This document shows positions 54,161-64,000 of a stretch of 64,000 nucleotides of DNA, piece after piece. Where the stretch lies: positions 2,119,501 through 2,183,500 of the forward strand of contig NZ_CP041767.1 in the NCBI RefSeq assembly GCF_022026395.1. The letters run 5' to 3'. Origin of the DNA: Brevibacillus brevis (GTDB lineage: Bacteria > Bacillota > Bacilli > Brevibacillales > Brevibacillaceae). The notes beneath the pieces were generated by a model. The model worked only from the letters and a program-made list of their open reading frames with translations. It did not search any database and was not told the origin of the DNA. How positions within the stretch are numbered: the first letter of the stretch is position 1; each line of letters opens with the position of its first letter. A program made the position numbers and the translations under genes.

Positions 54161-54532
54161 TTGAAGGAATGGCGACGATTGATTCGCAGCTTCGCCTACG
54201 CTCTGCAAGGAATTTCCTATACCGTACGGACACAGCGAAACATGCAAATCCACGTAGCCGCAGCCATTTTTGTGCTAGCGGCAGCGTGGTGGCTGCAGAT
54301 ACCCCGCAGCGATGTTTTGCTGGTCCTTTTTTCTATCGGTCTGGTCTTCTCCCTGGAGCTGGTAAATACCGCGATTGAAGCAGTCGTTGATTTAGCTTCC
54401 CCGGAATGGCACGCCAAGGCAAAGATTGCCAAAGATGTGGGAGCAGGAGCTGTGCTTGTGGCGGCAATCTTGTCCCTCATCATCGGAGTCCTCGTATTTG
54501 GACAGCCACTGTTGCAAAAAGTATGGGGATAG
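54161..54532 (+). CDS. dgkA: Undecaprenol kinase / diacylglycerol kinase family protein, TTG start
   Basis: The 123-residue integral membrane kinase has three membrane segments and the catalytic ELVNTAIEAVVDL and SPEWHAKAKIAKDVGAGAVL motifs. In Gram-positive bacteria it phosphorylates undecaprenol. TAGGAGAT precedes the TTG at 54161. It lies in the conserved ybeY-dgkA-cdd order. Confidence 0.93.
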   Translation: MKEWRRLIRSFAYALQGISYTVRTQRNMQIHVAAAIFVLAAAWWLQIPRSDVLLVLFSIGLVFSLELVNTAIEAVVDLASPEWHAKAKIAKDVGAGAVLVAAILSLIIGVLVFGQPLLQKVWG

Positions 54533-54643
54533 TTTTTACTAGTGGTACCGGACGGGTCATTCCAGTTGACCTTTCAGTCTGGTTTCTTCGTGTCTCATTG
54601 GACACATCCTGTTGTGAAATGATGTTAAAGATCAATCATATGA

Positions 54644-55964
<1,321 letters not shown>

Positions 55965-56068
55965 TATTCCCAACGCGATGTGTTAATTTTTCCAAGGCAT
56001 AGAATAACGGGCAAAGGTGATTCTAAGAAGGAAGTGGATAGACCCGATATAGGAAAGGATGATGCTCC

Positions 56069-56224
56069 TTGCTTCGTGACTTTTCTTGGAGAGTTTTCGC
56101 TTCAACCGGTGACATCCATGCTTACCTTCTCTACCGTGATCACCATCAAACGAATGTTTCCAGTGAGGAGACCTCGTTTGATCTCGCCCAGGAAGAATTG
56201 GGTGACACGCAGGCATGCTTGTAA
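56069..56224 (+). CDS. yqzL: YqzL family small protein, TTG start
   Basis: The 51-residue protein reads [20 protein letters not shown] near its start, the YqzL-family pattern, and ends GDTQACL. It begins with TTG at 56069 after AAAGGATG and overlaps the recO start by 10 bases. A gene of this name sits between era and recO in Bacillus. Because it has no ATG or GTG start it is easy to miss. Function unknown. Confidence 0.8.
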   Translation: MLRDFSWRVFASTGDIHAYLLYRDHHQTNVSSEETSFDLAQEELGDTQACL

Positions 56225-56988
56225 AGTGGGAAGGGATTGTCATTCGCAGTGTGGACTATGGCGAGTCCAGTAAAGTGATGACATTGTTTACCCGGGAGAA
56301 CGGCAAATTAGGCGTGATGGCCCGTGGTGCCAAAAAGACCAAAAGCCGTCTTGCCGCCGTCTCCCAGTTGTTTTCGCATAGTTATTATCTATGCAAGGCA
56401 GGACCCGGTACGGGAATGCCTGATCTCTCTCAGGGAGATATGCTGGATTCGTTCCGGGATATGCGGCAAAGCCTGACTGCTACGGCTTATGCCGCATACA
56501 TAGCAGAGCTTTTGGATCGACTGACGCAGGAAAGAGAGCCGAATCCCTACTTGTTTCAGCTACTCCTTCATACGTTCCGCTATTTGGATGAAGGACGAGA
56601 TGCTGAGATCCTGTGTCGGATTTTTGAGACCAAGATGCTAATGGTAGCGGGTATCTCCCCGCAGCTCACGGCGTGTGCAAACTGTGGCGAACAGCGCGAG
56701 CCCTATGCGATCAGTGTAGGACAGGGCGGCCTGTTGTGCCCAGTTTGCCTGCCTTCCGATCCATACGCTATGGCAGTTACACCCTCGACCTGGAAGCTGT
56801 TACGGCTGTTCCAGGTATTTGATTTGGAGCGTCTTGGTGACATTGAAGTAAAACCGGCTACACGCAACCAGCTCAAGCATGTGCTGCGGAGTTTCATGGA
56901 CGAGTATCTGGATCTCAGGCTGAAAAGTCGAGCATTTCTGGAACAACTGGAGCGTATGGAAAGAATGACGCAAACAGATCAGGACTAA
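56215..56988 (+). CDS. recO: DNA repair protein RecO
   Basis: The 257-residue protein has an N-terminal OB-fold ([20 protein letters not shown]), a helical middle and four zinc-type cysteines (CANCGE, LLCPVC). It loads RecA with RecR and anneals single strands. The ribosome site is weak, and translation is probably coupled to yqzL. The order era-yqzL-recO-glyQS is conserved. Confidence 0.95.
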   Translation: MLVKWEGIVIRSVDYGESSKVMTLFTRENGKLGVMARGAKKTKSRLAAVSQLFSHSYYLCKAGPGTGMPDLSQGDMLDSFRDMRQSLTATAYAAYIAELLDRLTQEREPNPYLFQLLLHTFRYLDEGRDAEILCRIFETKMLMVAGISPQLTACANCGEQREPYAISVGQGGLLCPVCLPSDPYAMAVTPSTWKLLRLFQVFDLERLGDIEVKPATRNQLKHVLRSFMDEYLDLRLKSRAFLEQLERMERMTQTDQD

Positions 56989-57017
56989 TTGACATACGAA
57001 TTTGTTTTCGTTATGAT
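56989..57017 (+). promoter_or_regulatory. Sigma-A promoter of glyQS
   Basis: TTGACA (56989-56994), 17 bases, TATGAT (57012-57017), directly upstream of the T-box leader. Confidence 0.85.
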
Positions 57018-57039
57018 AAGAACCAAACTTGTATACCGA

Positions 57040-57262
57040 ATGTTGCCATGAAGGAAAAGAGTAGTCGGCCACTGGCTGTGAATAGCGAATCGGGGATAGT
57101 GGAAGCCCGGTCACCATGCTGATGAAGGGCGTTCTGGAGCAATTTAATTGTAAGGTGGGCGAAGAAGTCATTCGCCAAGTAGGGTGGAACCGCGAGAATC
57201 CTCTCGTCCCTACACTGTCGCATCAGGCAGTGTAGAGGCGGGAGGTTTTTTTAGTTTCGACT
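57040..57262 (+). promoter_or_regulatory. Glycine T-box leader
   Basis: The conserved T-box bulge AGGGTGGAACCGCG (57181-57194) precedes a long terminator and the glycyl-tRNA synthetase genes. A GGC at 57128-57130 in GAAGGGCGTT is a candidate glycine specifier. Binding of uncharged tRNA-Gly would prevent termination. Confidence 0.92.
57200..57252 (+). terminator. T-box-regulated terminator
   Basis: CCTCTCGTCCCTACACTG (57200-57217) pairs with CAGTGTAGAGGCGGGAGG (57228-57245), with G-U pairs, followed by seven T. Confidence 0.9.
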
Positions 57263-57297
57263 TAAAGCCTAGTAAATCATTTAGAGGAGGAAAAAGC

Positions 57298-58230
57298 ATG
57301 AAAATGACATTTCAAGACATCATTTTGACGCTGCAAAACTTTTGGGCAAAGCAAAACTGTCTCATTGTCCAGCCGTATGACGTTGAAAAAGGGGCAGGTA
57401 CGCTCAACCCAATGACCTTCCTTCGTTCCATTGGACCTGAGCCGTGGAATGTGGCATACGTGGAGCCTTCCCGCCGCCCGGCAGACGGACGTTATGGGGA
57501 AAACCCGAACCGTCTGTATCAGCATCACCAGTTCCAAGTAATCATGAAGCCATCTCCGGACAACATTCAGGAGCTGTACCTGGAGAGCTTGCGTGAACTC
57601 GGAATCGAGCCACTGGAGCATGATATCCGATTTGTAGAGGACAACTGGGAGCACCCAGGGCTTGGCGCATGGGGTTTAGGCTGGGAAGTTTGGCTGGACG
57701 GTATGGAGATCACACAGTTCACGTACTTCCAGCAAGTGGGCGGTCTGGAATGTAAACCAGTAGCAGTCGAGCTGACTTACGGACTGGAGCGTTTGGCCTC
57801 CTATATTCAGGAAAAAGAAAATGTATTCGATCTGGAATGGTGCAACGGGTATACGTACGGAGATGTATTCCTGCAACCAGAATACGAGCATTCCAAATAC
57901 ACATTCGAGCTGTCTGATGTCGATATGCTGTTCTCTCTTTACAATACGTATGAGGCTGAAGCAAAAAGACTGATGGCGGAGCGACTGGTTTACCCAGCAT
58001 ATGACTACGTACTGAAATGCTCCCACACCTTCAACTTGCTGGATGCGCGTGGAGCCATCAGTGTGACGGAGCGTACAGGTTACATCGCTCGTGTACGCAA
58101 TCTGTCTCGTGAAGTAGCACAAACCTATTATAAAGAGCGTGAGCGCCTCGGTTTCCCGCTTTTGCAAAAAGGCAACGCGGACGCTGCGGATCAAGTGAAT
58201 CAGGTGAAGGGAGAGGATACAAATGAGTAA
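57298..58230 (+). CDS. glyQ: Glycyl-tRNA synthetase alpha subunit
   Basis: The 310-residue catalytic alpha chain of the tetrameric bacterial enzyme has [33 protein letters not shown] and [24 protein letters not shown] sets the ATG at 57298; the longer frame runs back into the T-box terminator. It overlaps glyS by 8 bases. Confidence 0.98.
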   Translation: MKMTFQDIILTLQNFWAKQNCLIVQPYDVEKGAGTLNPMTFLRSIGPEPWNVAYVEPSRRPADGRYGENPNRLYQHHQFQVIMKPSPDNIQELYLESLRELGIEPLEHDIRFVEDNWEHPGLGAWGLGWEVWLDGMEITQFTYFQQVGGLECKPVAVELTYGLERLASYIQEKENVFDLEWCNGYTYGDVFLQPEYEHSKYTFELSDVDMLFSLYNTYEAEAKRLMAERLVYPAYDYVLKCSHTFNLLDARGAISVTERTGYIARVRNLSREVAQTYYKERERLGFPLLQKGNADAADQVNQVKGEDTNE

Positions 58231-60292
58231 GCGCGATCTACTCGTAGAGGTTGGTTTGGAAGAAATGCCTGCTCGTTTTGTCGCACAGGCAGCGGCACAA
58301 TTCAAGGAAAAAGTAGAAAAGTGGCTGACTGCTGAGCGCGTGCCGTTTGATCAAATTACGGCATTGGAGACACCTCGTCGTTTTGCCCTGTTGATCAATG
58401 GACTTGCAGAAAAGCAACCTGACCGCAATGATGAAGCGAAAGGTCCTGCACGCAAAATCGCACAAGATGAAGCGGGGAACTGGTCTAAGGCAGCACTCGG
58501 TTTTGCACGAAGCAACAATGTTGAGCCTGACCAACTGTATTATAAAGAAGTAAACGGGATCGAGTATGTTCATGCTCGCAAATCCGAAGCGGGAAAACCA
58601 ACTACCGAGCTTTTGCCGCAACTGGCTGAAGTGATCACTGGTATGAGCTTCCCGAAAAACATGCGCTGGGGCGCACGCGATTTGAAATACGTTCGTCCGA
58701 TTCGTTGGCTGGTTGCTTTGTTCGGCGATGAATTGATCGATCTGGAGATTGCTGGCGTAAAAAGCGGACGCGTTTCTCGTGGACACCGCTTCTTGGGAAC
58801 AGAGGTTACGTTAAATCACCCAAGCGAATACGTGAGCAAGCTGGCTGAGCAATTTGTCATGGTGAATCCTGACGAGCGCAGAGCAGCCATTGTAGAACAA
58901 ATTCATCGCTTGGAGAAGGAAAATGGCTGGACAATTCCAATGGACGAAGGGCTTCTGGATGAGGTAGTCCATCTTGTAGAATATCCGACCGCTCTTTACG
59001 GTACGTTCGAGCAAGAATTCCTTTCCATTCCACGTGAGGTTTTGGTTACCTCCATGCGTGAGCACCAGCGTTATTTCCCTGTTGAAAACGCACAGGGTCA
59101 ATTGCTGAATCATTTTGTGACAGTGCGAAATGGAGACAGCCGCGCTCTGGAAAACGTAGCGAAAGGGAATGAAAAAGTTCTTCGCGCACGCTTGTCTGAT
59201 GCTCGTTTCTTCTATGTAGAGGACCAAAAGCTGTCCATTGAAAGCTGCCTGAAACGCTTGGAGACAATCGTTTATCACGAAGAGCTGGGAACAATCGGTG
59301 ATAAAGTTCGCCGTGTACGCAAAACAGCTGCGCAAATGGCAAGCAAGCTGGGTGTGAGCGCGGAAGAAACCCAACAAGTAGACCGTATTGCCGAAATCGC
59401 AAAATTTGACCTCGTTACCAACATGGTAGGCGAGTTCCCTGAACTGCAAGGGATCATGGGTGAAGATTATGCGCGCAAAGCGGGTGAGTCCGACCTCGTT
59501 GCGAGTGGCGTATTTGAGCATTACCTCCCGCGTTTTGCAGGGGACAAAATGCCTGCTTCTGCTCAAGGCGCTATCGTCAGTTTGGCTGACAAGATGGACA
59601 CGATCGTAGGCTGCTTCTCTATCGGTATTGTGCCTACTGGTTCTCAGGACCCGTATGGTCTGCGCCGTATGGCAGCGGGAATCGTTACGATTTTGGTTGA
59701 GCGCGACTGGCAAATTTCTCTTGCCGATCTGTGGGATGCTGCGATGGAAGGCTATGTTGCACAAGGCGTAAACAAGAGAGCGGCAGAAGACGTGAAAAAA
59801 GACCTCGTAGACTTCTTCGCACTCCGTCTGAAAAATGTCTTGCAGGATCATGGCGTTCGTTACGATGTCATCGACGCCGTGCTTGCTGCCGACCTGACAT
59901 TGGTTCCAGAGGTGCTGGCAAAAGCAAAAGCACTGATGGGAGCGGTACAAACAGAAGAATTCAAGCTGATTGTGGAGCAGTTTAACCGGGTGAACAACCT
60001 GGCGCAAAAAGCGGAAGCAGACAAGGTCAATGAAGCTCTGTTCGCTGAAGATGTGGAGCGTGCCTTGTATCAGGCATTCCAAGCTGTTCAGAAGGACGTA
60101 GACAGTCTGAAGGATCAAGAGAAGGTGCTCGCAACCTTGTCAACCTTGCGCCAGCCGATTAACGCATTCTTTGATAAAGTAATGGTCATGGCAGAAGATC
60201 AGGCAGTTCGTGCGAATCGTCTGGGGCTGCTCTTGCAACTTTCTCGTGTGCTTTATCGCTATGCGGATTTTTCCAAAGTTGTATTCGCGTAA
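58223..60292 (+). CDS. glyS: Glycyl-tRNA synthetase beta subunit
   Basis: The 689-residue beta chain has the N-terminal [24 protein letters not shown] and a C-terminal anticodon-binding part ([20 protein letters not shown]). It is normal length and coupled to glyQ. Together they charge tRNA-Gly. Confidence 0.98.
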   Translation: MSKRDLLVEVGLEEMPARFVAQAAAQFKEKVEKWLTAERVPFDQITALETPRRFALLINGLAEKQPDRNDEAKGPARKIAQDEAGNWSKAALGFARSNNVEPDQLYYKEVNGIEYVHARKSEAGKPTTELLPQLAEVITGMSFPKNMRWGARDLKYVRPIRWLVALFGDELIDLEIAGVKSGRVSRGHRFLGTEVTLNHPSEYVSKLAEQFVMVNPDERRAAIVEQIHRLEKENGWTIPMDEGLLDEVVHLVEYPTALYGTFEQEFLSIPREVLVTSMREHQRYFPVENAQGQLLNHFVTVRNGDSRALENVAKGNEKVLRARLSDARFFYVEDQKLSIESCLKRLETIVYHEELGTIGDKVRRVRKTAAQMASKLGVSAEETQQVDRIAEIAKFDLVTNMVGEFPELQGIMGEDYARKAGESDLVASGVFEHYLPRFAGDKMPASAQGAIVSLADKMDTIVGCFSIGIVPTGSQDPYGLRRMAAGIVTILVERDWQISLADLWDAAMEGYVAQGVNKRAAEDVKKDLVDFFALRLKNVLQDHGVRYDVIDAVLAADLTLVPEVLAKAKALMGAVQTEEFKLIVEQFNRVNNLAQKAEADKVNEALFAEDVERALYQAFQAVQKDVDSLKDQEKVLATLSTLRQPINAFFDKVMVMAEDQAVRANRLGLLLQLSRVLYRYADFSKVVFA

Positions 60293-60305
60293 ACAAAATA
60301 AAACC

Positions 60306-60344
60306 GGTGCCTTCGTCTGAAAATCAGGCGGGGGCACCTTTTTT
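60306..60344 (+). terminator. Terminator after glyS
   Basis: A 15-pair stem with G-U pairs, GGTGCC...TCTGA with TCAGG...GGCACC (arms 60306-60320 and 60324-60338), followed by six T. Confidence 0.88.
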
Positions 60345-60414
60345 CCGCGTGAAAGAAGGAATATCCCGTCGAATAGAGTAATACTAGGAAGAGGTAAAGA
60401 CAGAACCGGGGTGA

Positions 60415-61059
60415 TTGGTCATCGAGCTTACCAAACGACAAGAGCACATCTTACAGATAGTGAAGGATGATGGACCGATAACAGGAGAACATATCGCGGA
60501 GCGACTGAATTTGACTCGCGCGACGCTGCGCCCTGATTTATCCATCCTCACAATGTCAGGATATTTAGAAGCCAGACCTCGGGTCGGGTATTTTTATGCC
60601 GGCAGACCCGCAAGCTCAGTCATAAGTGAACGGCTTCACAAGCTTCTCGTCAATGACTACAAGGCGGTACCGATTGTGGTTTCCGAATCCGCCTCGGCTT
60701 ACGACGCTATCGTTACCCTCTTTTTGGAGGATGTTGGTACGTTATTCGTCGTCAATCAAAAAGGATACTTGGCTGGCGTGATCTCACGAAAAGACCTCCT
60801 GCGGGCTTCTTTAGGGAATAAGACGCTGGAGGATGTGCCGGTCAGCATTATCATGTCTAGGATGCCGAATATCATTACATGTGCACCTGATGAGACCTTG
60901 TACGCAGCTGCCAAAAAGCTGATTGATTTTCAGATCGATTCTCTGCCTGTCGTGAGGCCGAGCGAGGAAGATCCGAAGCATATGGAGCTGTTGGGGCGCG
61001 TCACCAAGACGACGATCGCGAAAGCATTTGTAGAATTGGGTAGCGAACCGAAAGTGTAG
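60415..61059 (+). CDS. ccpN: CBS-domain transcription repressor CcpN
   Basis: The 214-residue repressor of gluconeogenic genes has an N-terminal helix-turn-helix (ELTKRQEHILQIVKDDG, RLNLTRATLRPDLSILTMSG) and two CBS domains (DVGTLFVVNQKGYLAGVISR). It is followed by ppsR as in B. subtilis. The start is odd: an in-frame TGA ends at 60414 and the only usual codon is TTG at 60415, which touches the GGGGTGA site. An ATC at 60421 would be better spaced. Confidence 0.9.
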   Translation: MVIELTKRQEHILQIVKDDGPITGEHIAERLNLTRATLRPDLSILTMSGYLEARPRVGYFYAGRPASSVISERLHKLLVNDYKAVPIVVSESASAYDAIVTLFLEDVGTLFVVNQKGYLAGVISRKDLLRASLGNKTLEDVPVSIIMSRMPNIITCAPDETLYAAAKKLIDFQIDSLPVVRPSEEDPKHMELLGRVTKTTIAKAFVELGSEPKV

Positions 61060-61070
61060 GAGGAGAAGCG

Positions 61071-61907
61071 ATGCAAGGTAATCAGCGAGGACAGCTCATC
61101 TATGTAGTCTCAGACTCCATCGGCGAAACGGCCGAACTTGTCGTTCGCGCAGGAGCTAGTCAGTTTGATCGTTTTTTGTTTGATGTACAAAAGTATCCGT
61201 ATATTGAAGACAAGGAATCGATTGACGAAATCATTGCTTCGGCAAAAGAATCGCGGGCAATGATCGTATTTACTCTGGTCATTCCGGAGCTGAATGCGTA
61301 TATTACAAAACAAGCTGCTCTTCACGGAATTCCGGCTCTTGATGTTATGGGGCCTTTGATGAATACATTGCAGGGCATGTTGAAAGAGCCGCCAACAGGA
61401 AGACCGGGCTTGGTACGCCGACTGGATGAAGAGTATTTCCGCAAAGTAGACGCCATCGAGTTTGCCGTCAAATACGACGATGGTCGGGACCCACGCGGCC
61501 TGTTGCGAGCAGATGTGGTTTTGATTGGCGTTTCGCGTACTTCCAAGACGCCTCTTTCCATGTATTTGGCTAACAAACGACTTAAGGTTGCCAATGTTCC
61601 GCTTGTCCCGGAGGTAGAGCCACCGGAAGAATTGTTCCAACTGCCAGTAGAGCGGTGTATCGGTCTTACCATCAATCCGGAGCAATTGAACGGCATTCGG
61701 ACAGAGCGTCTGAAGGCACTGGGATTGACTGCACAAGCAAATTACGCCAATCTCGAGCGGATTGCCGAAGAACTGGCTTATTCCAAACGCATTATTGAGC
61801 GCCTCGGATGTACTGTTATCGATGTTTCCAACAAGGCAGTAGAAGAAACGGCAAACATCATTTTGGAGATGATTCGAAAAAACAATCTCCGCAATGAAAG
61901 GAAATAG
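61071..61907 (+). CDS. ppsR: PPDK/PEP-synthetase regulatory kinase-phosphorylase (YqfL)
   Basis: The 278-residue DUF299 protein has the P-loop-like IGVSRTSKTPLSMYLAN and the N-terminal YVVSDSIGETAELVVRA. The family regulates pyruvate-phosphate dikinase or PEP synthase by phosphorylation. In Bacillus it modulates CcpN action, which matches its place next to ccpN. AGGAGGAG precedes the ATG. Confidence 0.95.
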   Translation: MQGNQRGQLIYVVSDSIGETAELVVRAGASQFDRFLFDVQKYPYIEDKESIDEIIASAKESRAMIVFTLVIPELNAYITKQAALHGIPALDVMGPLMNTLQGMLKEPPTGRPGLVRRLDEEYFRKVDAIEFAVKYDDGRDPRGLLRADVVLIGVSRTSKTPLSMYLANKRLKVANVPLVPEVEPPEELFQLPVERCIGLTINPEQLNGIRTERLKALGLTAQANYANLERIAEELAYSKRIIERLGCTVIDVSNKAVEETANIILEMIRKNNLRNERK

Positions 61908-62110
61908 GCCAAAAGAAGGATTTTGGCGTTTTTTGTAGAAAATCAATTAGCCGGGATACTTATCATCCGTGATTTTCTCAGCGTTTATTGCCCTAAGAAA
62001 TGTGGAAAAGTAGAAAAGAAGAAAAGAAGTTTGATGCAAAGAAGGAAATTGACGAATTTTGACGAACTAAATATTCTCACGTGCGATTCTCCTTATAAAG
62101 GTGGAAAGAC

Positions 62111-63985
62111 ATGACTGGTCCCACTTCAGATGAATTTGTAAATCAAGTGCGTGCCGCTGTCGACATCGTAGACGTTGTAGGAGAGTACGTTCAACTGAGA
62201 AAAAGCGGTCGTGCCTTTCTCGGTCTATGTCCGTTTCACTCTGAAAAGAGCCCTTCCTTCAACGTAAATGCAGAGCGACAGTTTTTTCATTGCTTTGGCT
62301 GTGGAGCAGGTGGGGATATCTTTTCCTTTTTAATGAAACTGGAGCAATTGACTTTTCCAGAGGCACTGCACAAATTGGCGGAGCGTGCCGGAATAGCTGT
62401 GCCCCAGCCGCAGCAAGTAGAGGATTCACCTGAAAAACGGATGAAGCATGCGATGCAGGAAGCGCATACGTTCGTTTCACGCCTCTACCACTACGTGCTA
62501 ACGAAAACCCCCTATGGCGCAGAAGCGATGAAGTATCTCGCAAAGCGCGGAATGTCTGAGGCGACAATAGCCGAATACCAAATCGGATTCGCCCCGGATT
62601 CCTGGGATTTCGTGACGCAGCAGTTGACAAAGCGGGGATTTTCACAGGAATTGATGGTGGAAGCAGGGCTTTTGGCCAGGAGCGATGCAGGAAAAATCTT
62701 TGATCGCTTTCGAGGTCGCATCATGTTTCCGATCCAGAATTCCCAAGGTAACGTCATCGGATTTGGAGGGCGCTTACTGCAAGGATCGAAGCCCAATTCC
62801 AACCAAAAGTCTCAACCCAAGTATCTGAATAGCCCGGAAAGCCTTTTGTTCAACAAAAGTGCTACGCTGTTTAATCTTCATCGTGCGCGCCCCATTATTA
62901 GAAAGAGAAAAGAGGCGCTGTTGTTTGAAGGATATGTCGATGTCATATCGGCATGGCAGGCGGGTTTTATGCAAGGTATTGCCACTTTGGGAACAGCCTT
63001 GACGGAGCAGCAGGCCAGAATTCTTCGTCGCAATACAGAGTCAGTCGTACTTTGTTATGACGGAGATGCTGCAGGACAAGAAGCAACGAGCAAAGCGATT
63101 CACGTTTTGCAGCAAGCCGGTTTGATCGTTCGAGTAGCTCCACTTCCACAAGGAGTGGACCCGGATGATTACATCCGCCAGCATGGGGCTGAAGCATTTT
63201 CCCAGCAGGTATTGTTACAGGCGATGCCGATTACGGCTTTCCGTCTGAAACATTTGCGCAGTCAGTTCGTAATAAAAGATGAGACGGACAAAGCTCGCTT
63301 AATCGCGAAGGCGGTCGAGATCATCAACGAGCTTAGCAGCCCGGTGGAACGGGACATGTACCAACGGCAATTGGCTGAAGAATACTCCCTTACTCTCGGT
63401 GATCTCAAATGGGAGTCCAAACGCGCCTACAATCAGCAAAAAAGTGAGCGCCAAAGGGATAAAGTGACGCCAGCATGGAATAATAGTATAAATAATGGCA
63501 AAGTTACGCTCGCGAAATCACTGCCACCCGCTTATCACACGGCTGAGCGCATGCTGCTTTACTACATGATGCGGAACGTAGAAATCGCTGCCCGCGTCCA
63601 ACAAGAATGCAGCGCCCACTTTCAGGTGGATGAACACGATGCGCTGGCTGCCTACCTGTACGCCTACTATGCAGAGGGAAACCCGGAAGACCCTGGAAAG
63701 TTTATACATTATGTGCAAGACGATTTGTTAAAGCAATTAGCCTCGGGATTGGCCATGATGGAGTGCAACAACGACGTATCTGAGTTGGAGATCGGTGACT
63801 ACATCAAACAAGTGAATAACTACCCGAAGCGTGCCGAGTTGGAACGATTGCGCGATGAGCAGCGGAGCTTACACCTCCAAGCGGCCGCAGCGGACAGCGA
63901 GGATGCGCGCAAACAACTTGAACTTCAAGCAGCCGTTACAGGGATGAAGATTCTTGAATTGGAAAATGCTTTAAAAGAAGGGTAG
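62111..63985 (+). CDS. dnaG: DNA primase
   Basis: The 624-residue primase has an N-terminal CHC2 zinc finger (LCPFHSEKSPSF, HCFGCGAGGD), the Toprim domain (LLFEGYVDVISAW, VLCYDGDAAGQEA) and a DnaB-binding C-terminal domain. It lies after ppsR by 203 bases and would normally be followed by sigA, which is outside the window. Its stop is at the window edge region and intact. Confidence 0.98.
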   Translation: MTGPTSDEFVNQVRAAVDIVDVVGEYVQLRKSGRAFLGLCPFHSEKSPSFNVNAERQFFHCFGCGAGGDIFSFLMKLEQLTFPEALHKLAERAGIAVPQPQQVEDSPEKRMKHAMQEAHTFVSRLYHYVLTKTPYGAEAMKYLAKRGMSEATIAEYQIGFAPDSWDFVTQQLTKRGFSQELMVEAGLLARSDAGKIFDRFRGRIMFPIQNSQGNVIGFGGRLLQGSKPNSNQKSQPKYLNSPESLLFNKSATLFNLHRARPIIRKRKEALLFEGYVDVISAWQAGFMQGIATLGTALTEQQARILRRNTESVVLCYDGDAAGQEATSKAIHVLQQAGLIVRVAPLPQGVDPDDYIRQHGAEAFSQQVLLQAMPITAFRLKHLRSQFVIKDETDKARLIAKAVEIINELSSPVERDMYQRQLAEEYSLTLGDLKWESKRAYNQQKSERQRDKVTPAWNNSINNGKVTLAKSLPPAYHTAERMLLYYMMRNVEIAARVQQECSAHFQVDEHDALAAYLYAYYAEGNPEDPGKFIHYVQDDLLKQLASGLAMMECNNDVSELEIGDYIKQVNNYPKRAELERLRDEQRSLHLQAAAADSEDARKQLELQAAVTGMKILELENALKEG

Positions 63986-64000
63986 CTTCAGATCATTCCC

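Noticed and set aside
56989-57262. Leader before glyQ considered as an S-box or other riboswitch
   Set aside because: The AGGGTGGAACCGCG bulge is specific to T-box leaders and the following genes are a tRNA synthetase.
58811-60118. A 435-codon reverse-strand frame across glyS
   Set aside because: Pure shadow of glyS; the translation is cysteine/histidine/glutamine-rich with no domain.
61110-61946. A 278-codon reverse-strand frame across ppsR
   Set aside because: Mirrors the real gene almost exactly and shows no domain or ribosome site.
61923-62114. Small open frame before dnaG
   Set aside because: No good ribosome site and composition unlike protein; it covers the dnaG leader region.

Overview
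The window reads as the chromosome of an aerobic, spore-forming, low- to mid-GC Firmicute, most likely Brevibacillus. The evidence is the gene order lepA-hemW-hrcA-grpE-dnaK-dnaJ-prmA-rsmE-mtaB, then rpsU-yqeY-yqeZ-floA-(membrane protein)-yqfC-yqfD-phoH-ybeY-dgkA-cdd-era-yqzL-recO-T-box-glyQ-glyS-ccpN-ppsR-dnaG. This is the Bacillus-type heat-shock/translation/primase block, with sporulation genes yqfC and yqfD. Strong AGGAGG ribosome sites, frequent GTG/TTG starts, a CIRCE operator, a glycine T-box and a B12 riboswitch agree with that. No tRNA, rRNA, CRISPR array, prophage or intact insertion sequence was seen.

Region 1 (1-17.4 kb) is nutrient uptake and peptide handling. It holds a dipeptide/oligopeptide ABC transporter (dppD fragment, dppF, dppE, dppB, dppC), an alpha/beta hydrolase, an Xaa-Pro dipeptidase, and a cobalamin riboswitch with its terminator ahead of btuF-btuC-btuD. 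An M19 dipeptidase, a CocE/X-Pro-type hydrolase, a rubredoxin-methyltransferase fusion, an ECF sigma factor with its membrane anti-sigma partner, and a two-domain GNAT acetyltransferase follow.

Region 2 (17.4-32.5 kb) starts with lepA. It then has two tandem copies of a roughly 165-bp element with terminal inverted repeats, followed by hemW and the CIRCE-controlled hrcA-grpE-dnaK operon. A terminator separates dnaK from dnaJ. RNA and ribosome modification genes (prmA, rsmE, mtaB), a Nudix hydrolase, deoC, a LrgA/LrgB pair and a Na/Pi cotransporter-like protein on the opposite strand complete it.

Region 3 (32.5-46.4 kb) is the accessory part. It has an RlmI-like rRNA methyltransferase, two small reverse-strand genes, ddl, and then a complete six-gene petrobactin-type siderophore operon (asbABCDEF). 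The operon has a Fur-box-like promoter and its own terminator. It lies between ddl and murF, cell-wall genes that are neighbours in many Bacilli, and is followed by a secreted protein of unknown function and a histidine-phosphatase gene remnant.

Region 4 (46.4-64 kb) returns to the conserved core: HIT protein, rpsU, yqeY, yqeZ-floA, sporulation genes, phoH-ybeY (without the pgpH gene usually between them), dgkA, cdd, era, a TTG-started yqzL that conventional ORF calling tends to miss, recO, glyQS, ccpN, ppsR and dnaG.

I found no clearly new multi-gene system. The least explained items are the tandem inverted-repeat element, the rubredoxin-methyltransferase fusion, the ECF sigma/anti-sigma pair with its extracellular domain, three stacked hairpins before mtaB, and the placement of the siderophore operon. 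All function calls rest on reading the translated sequences; no database search was run.
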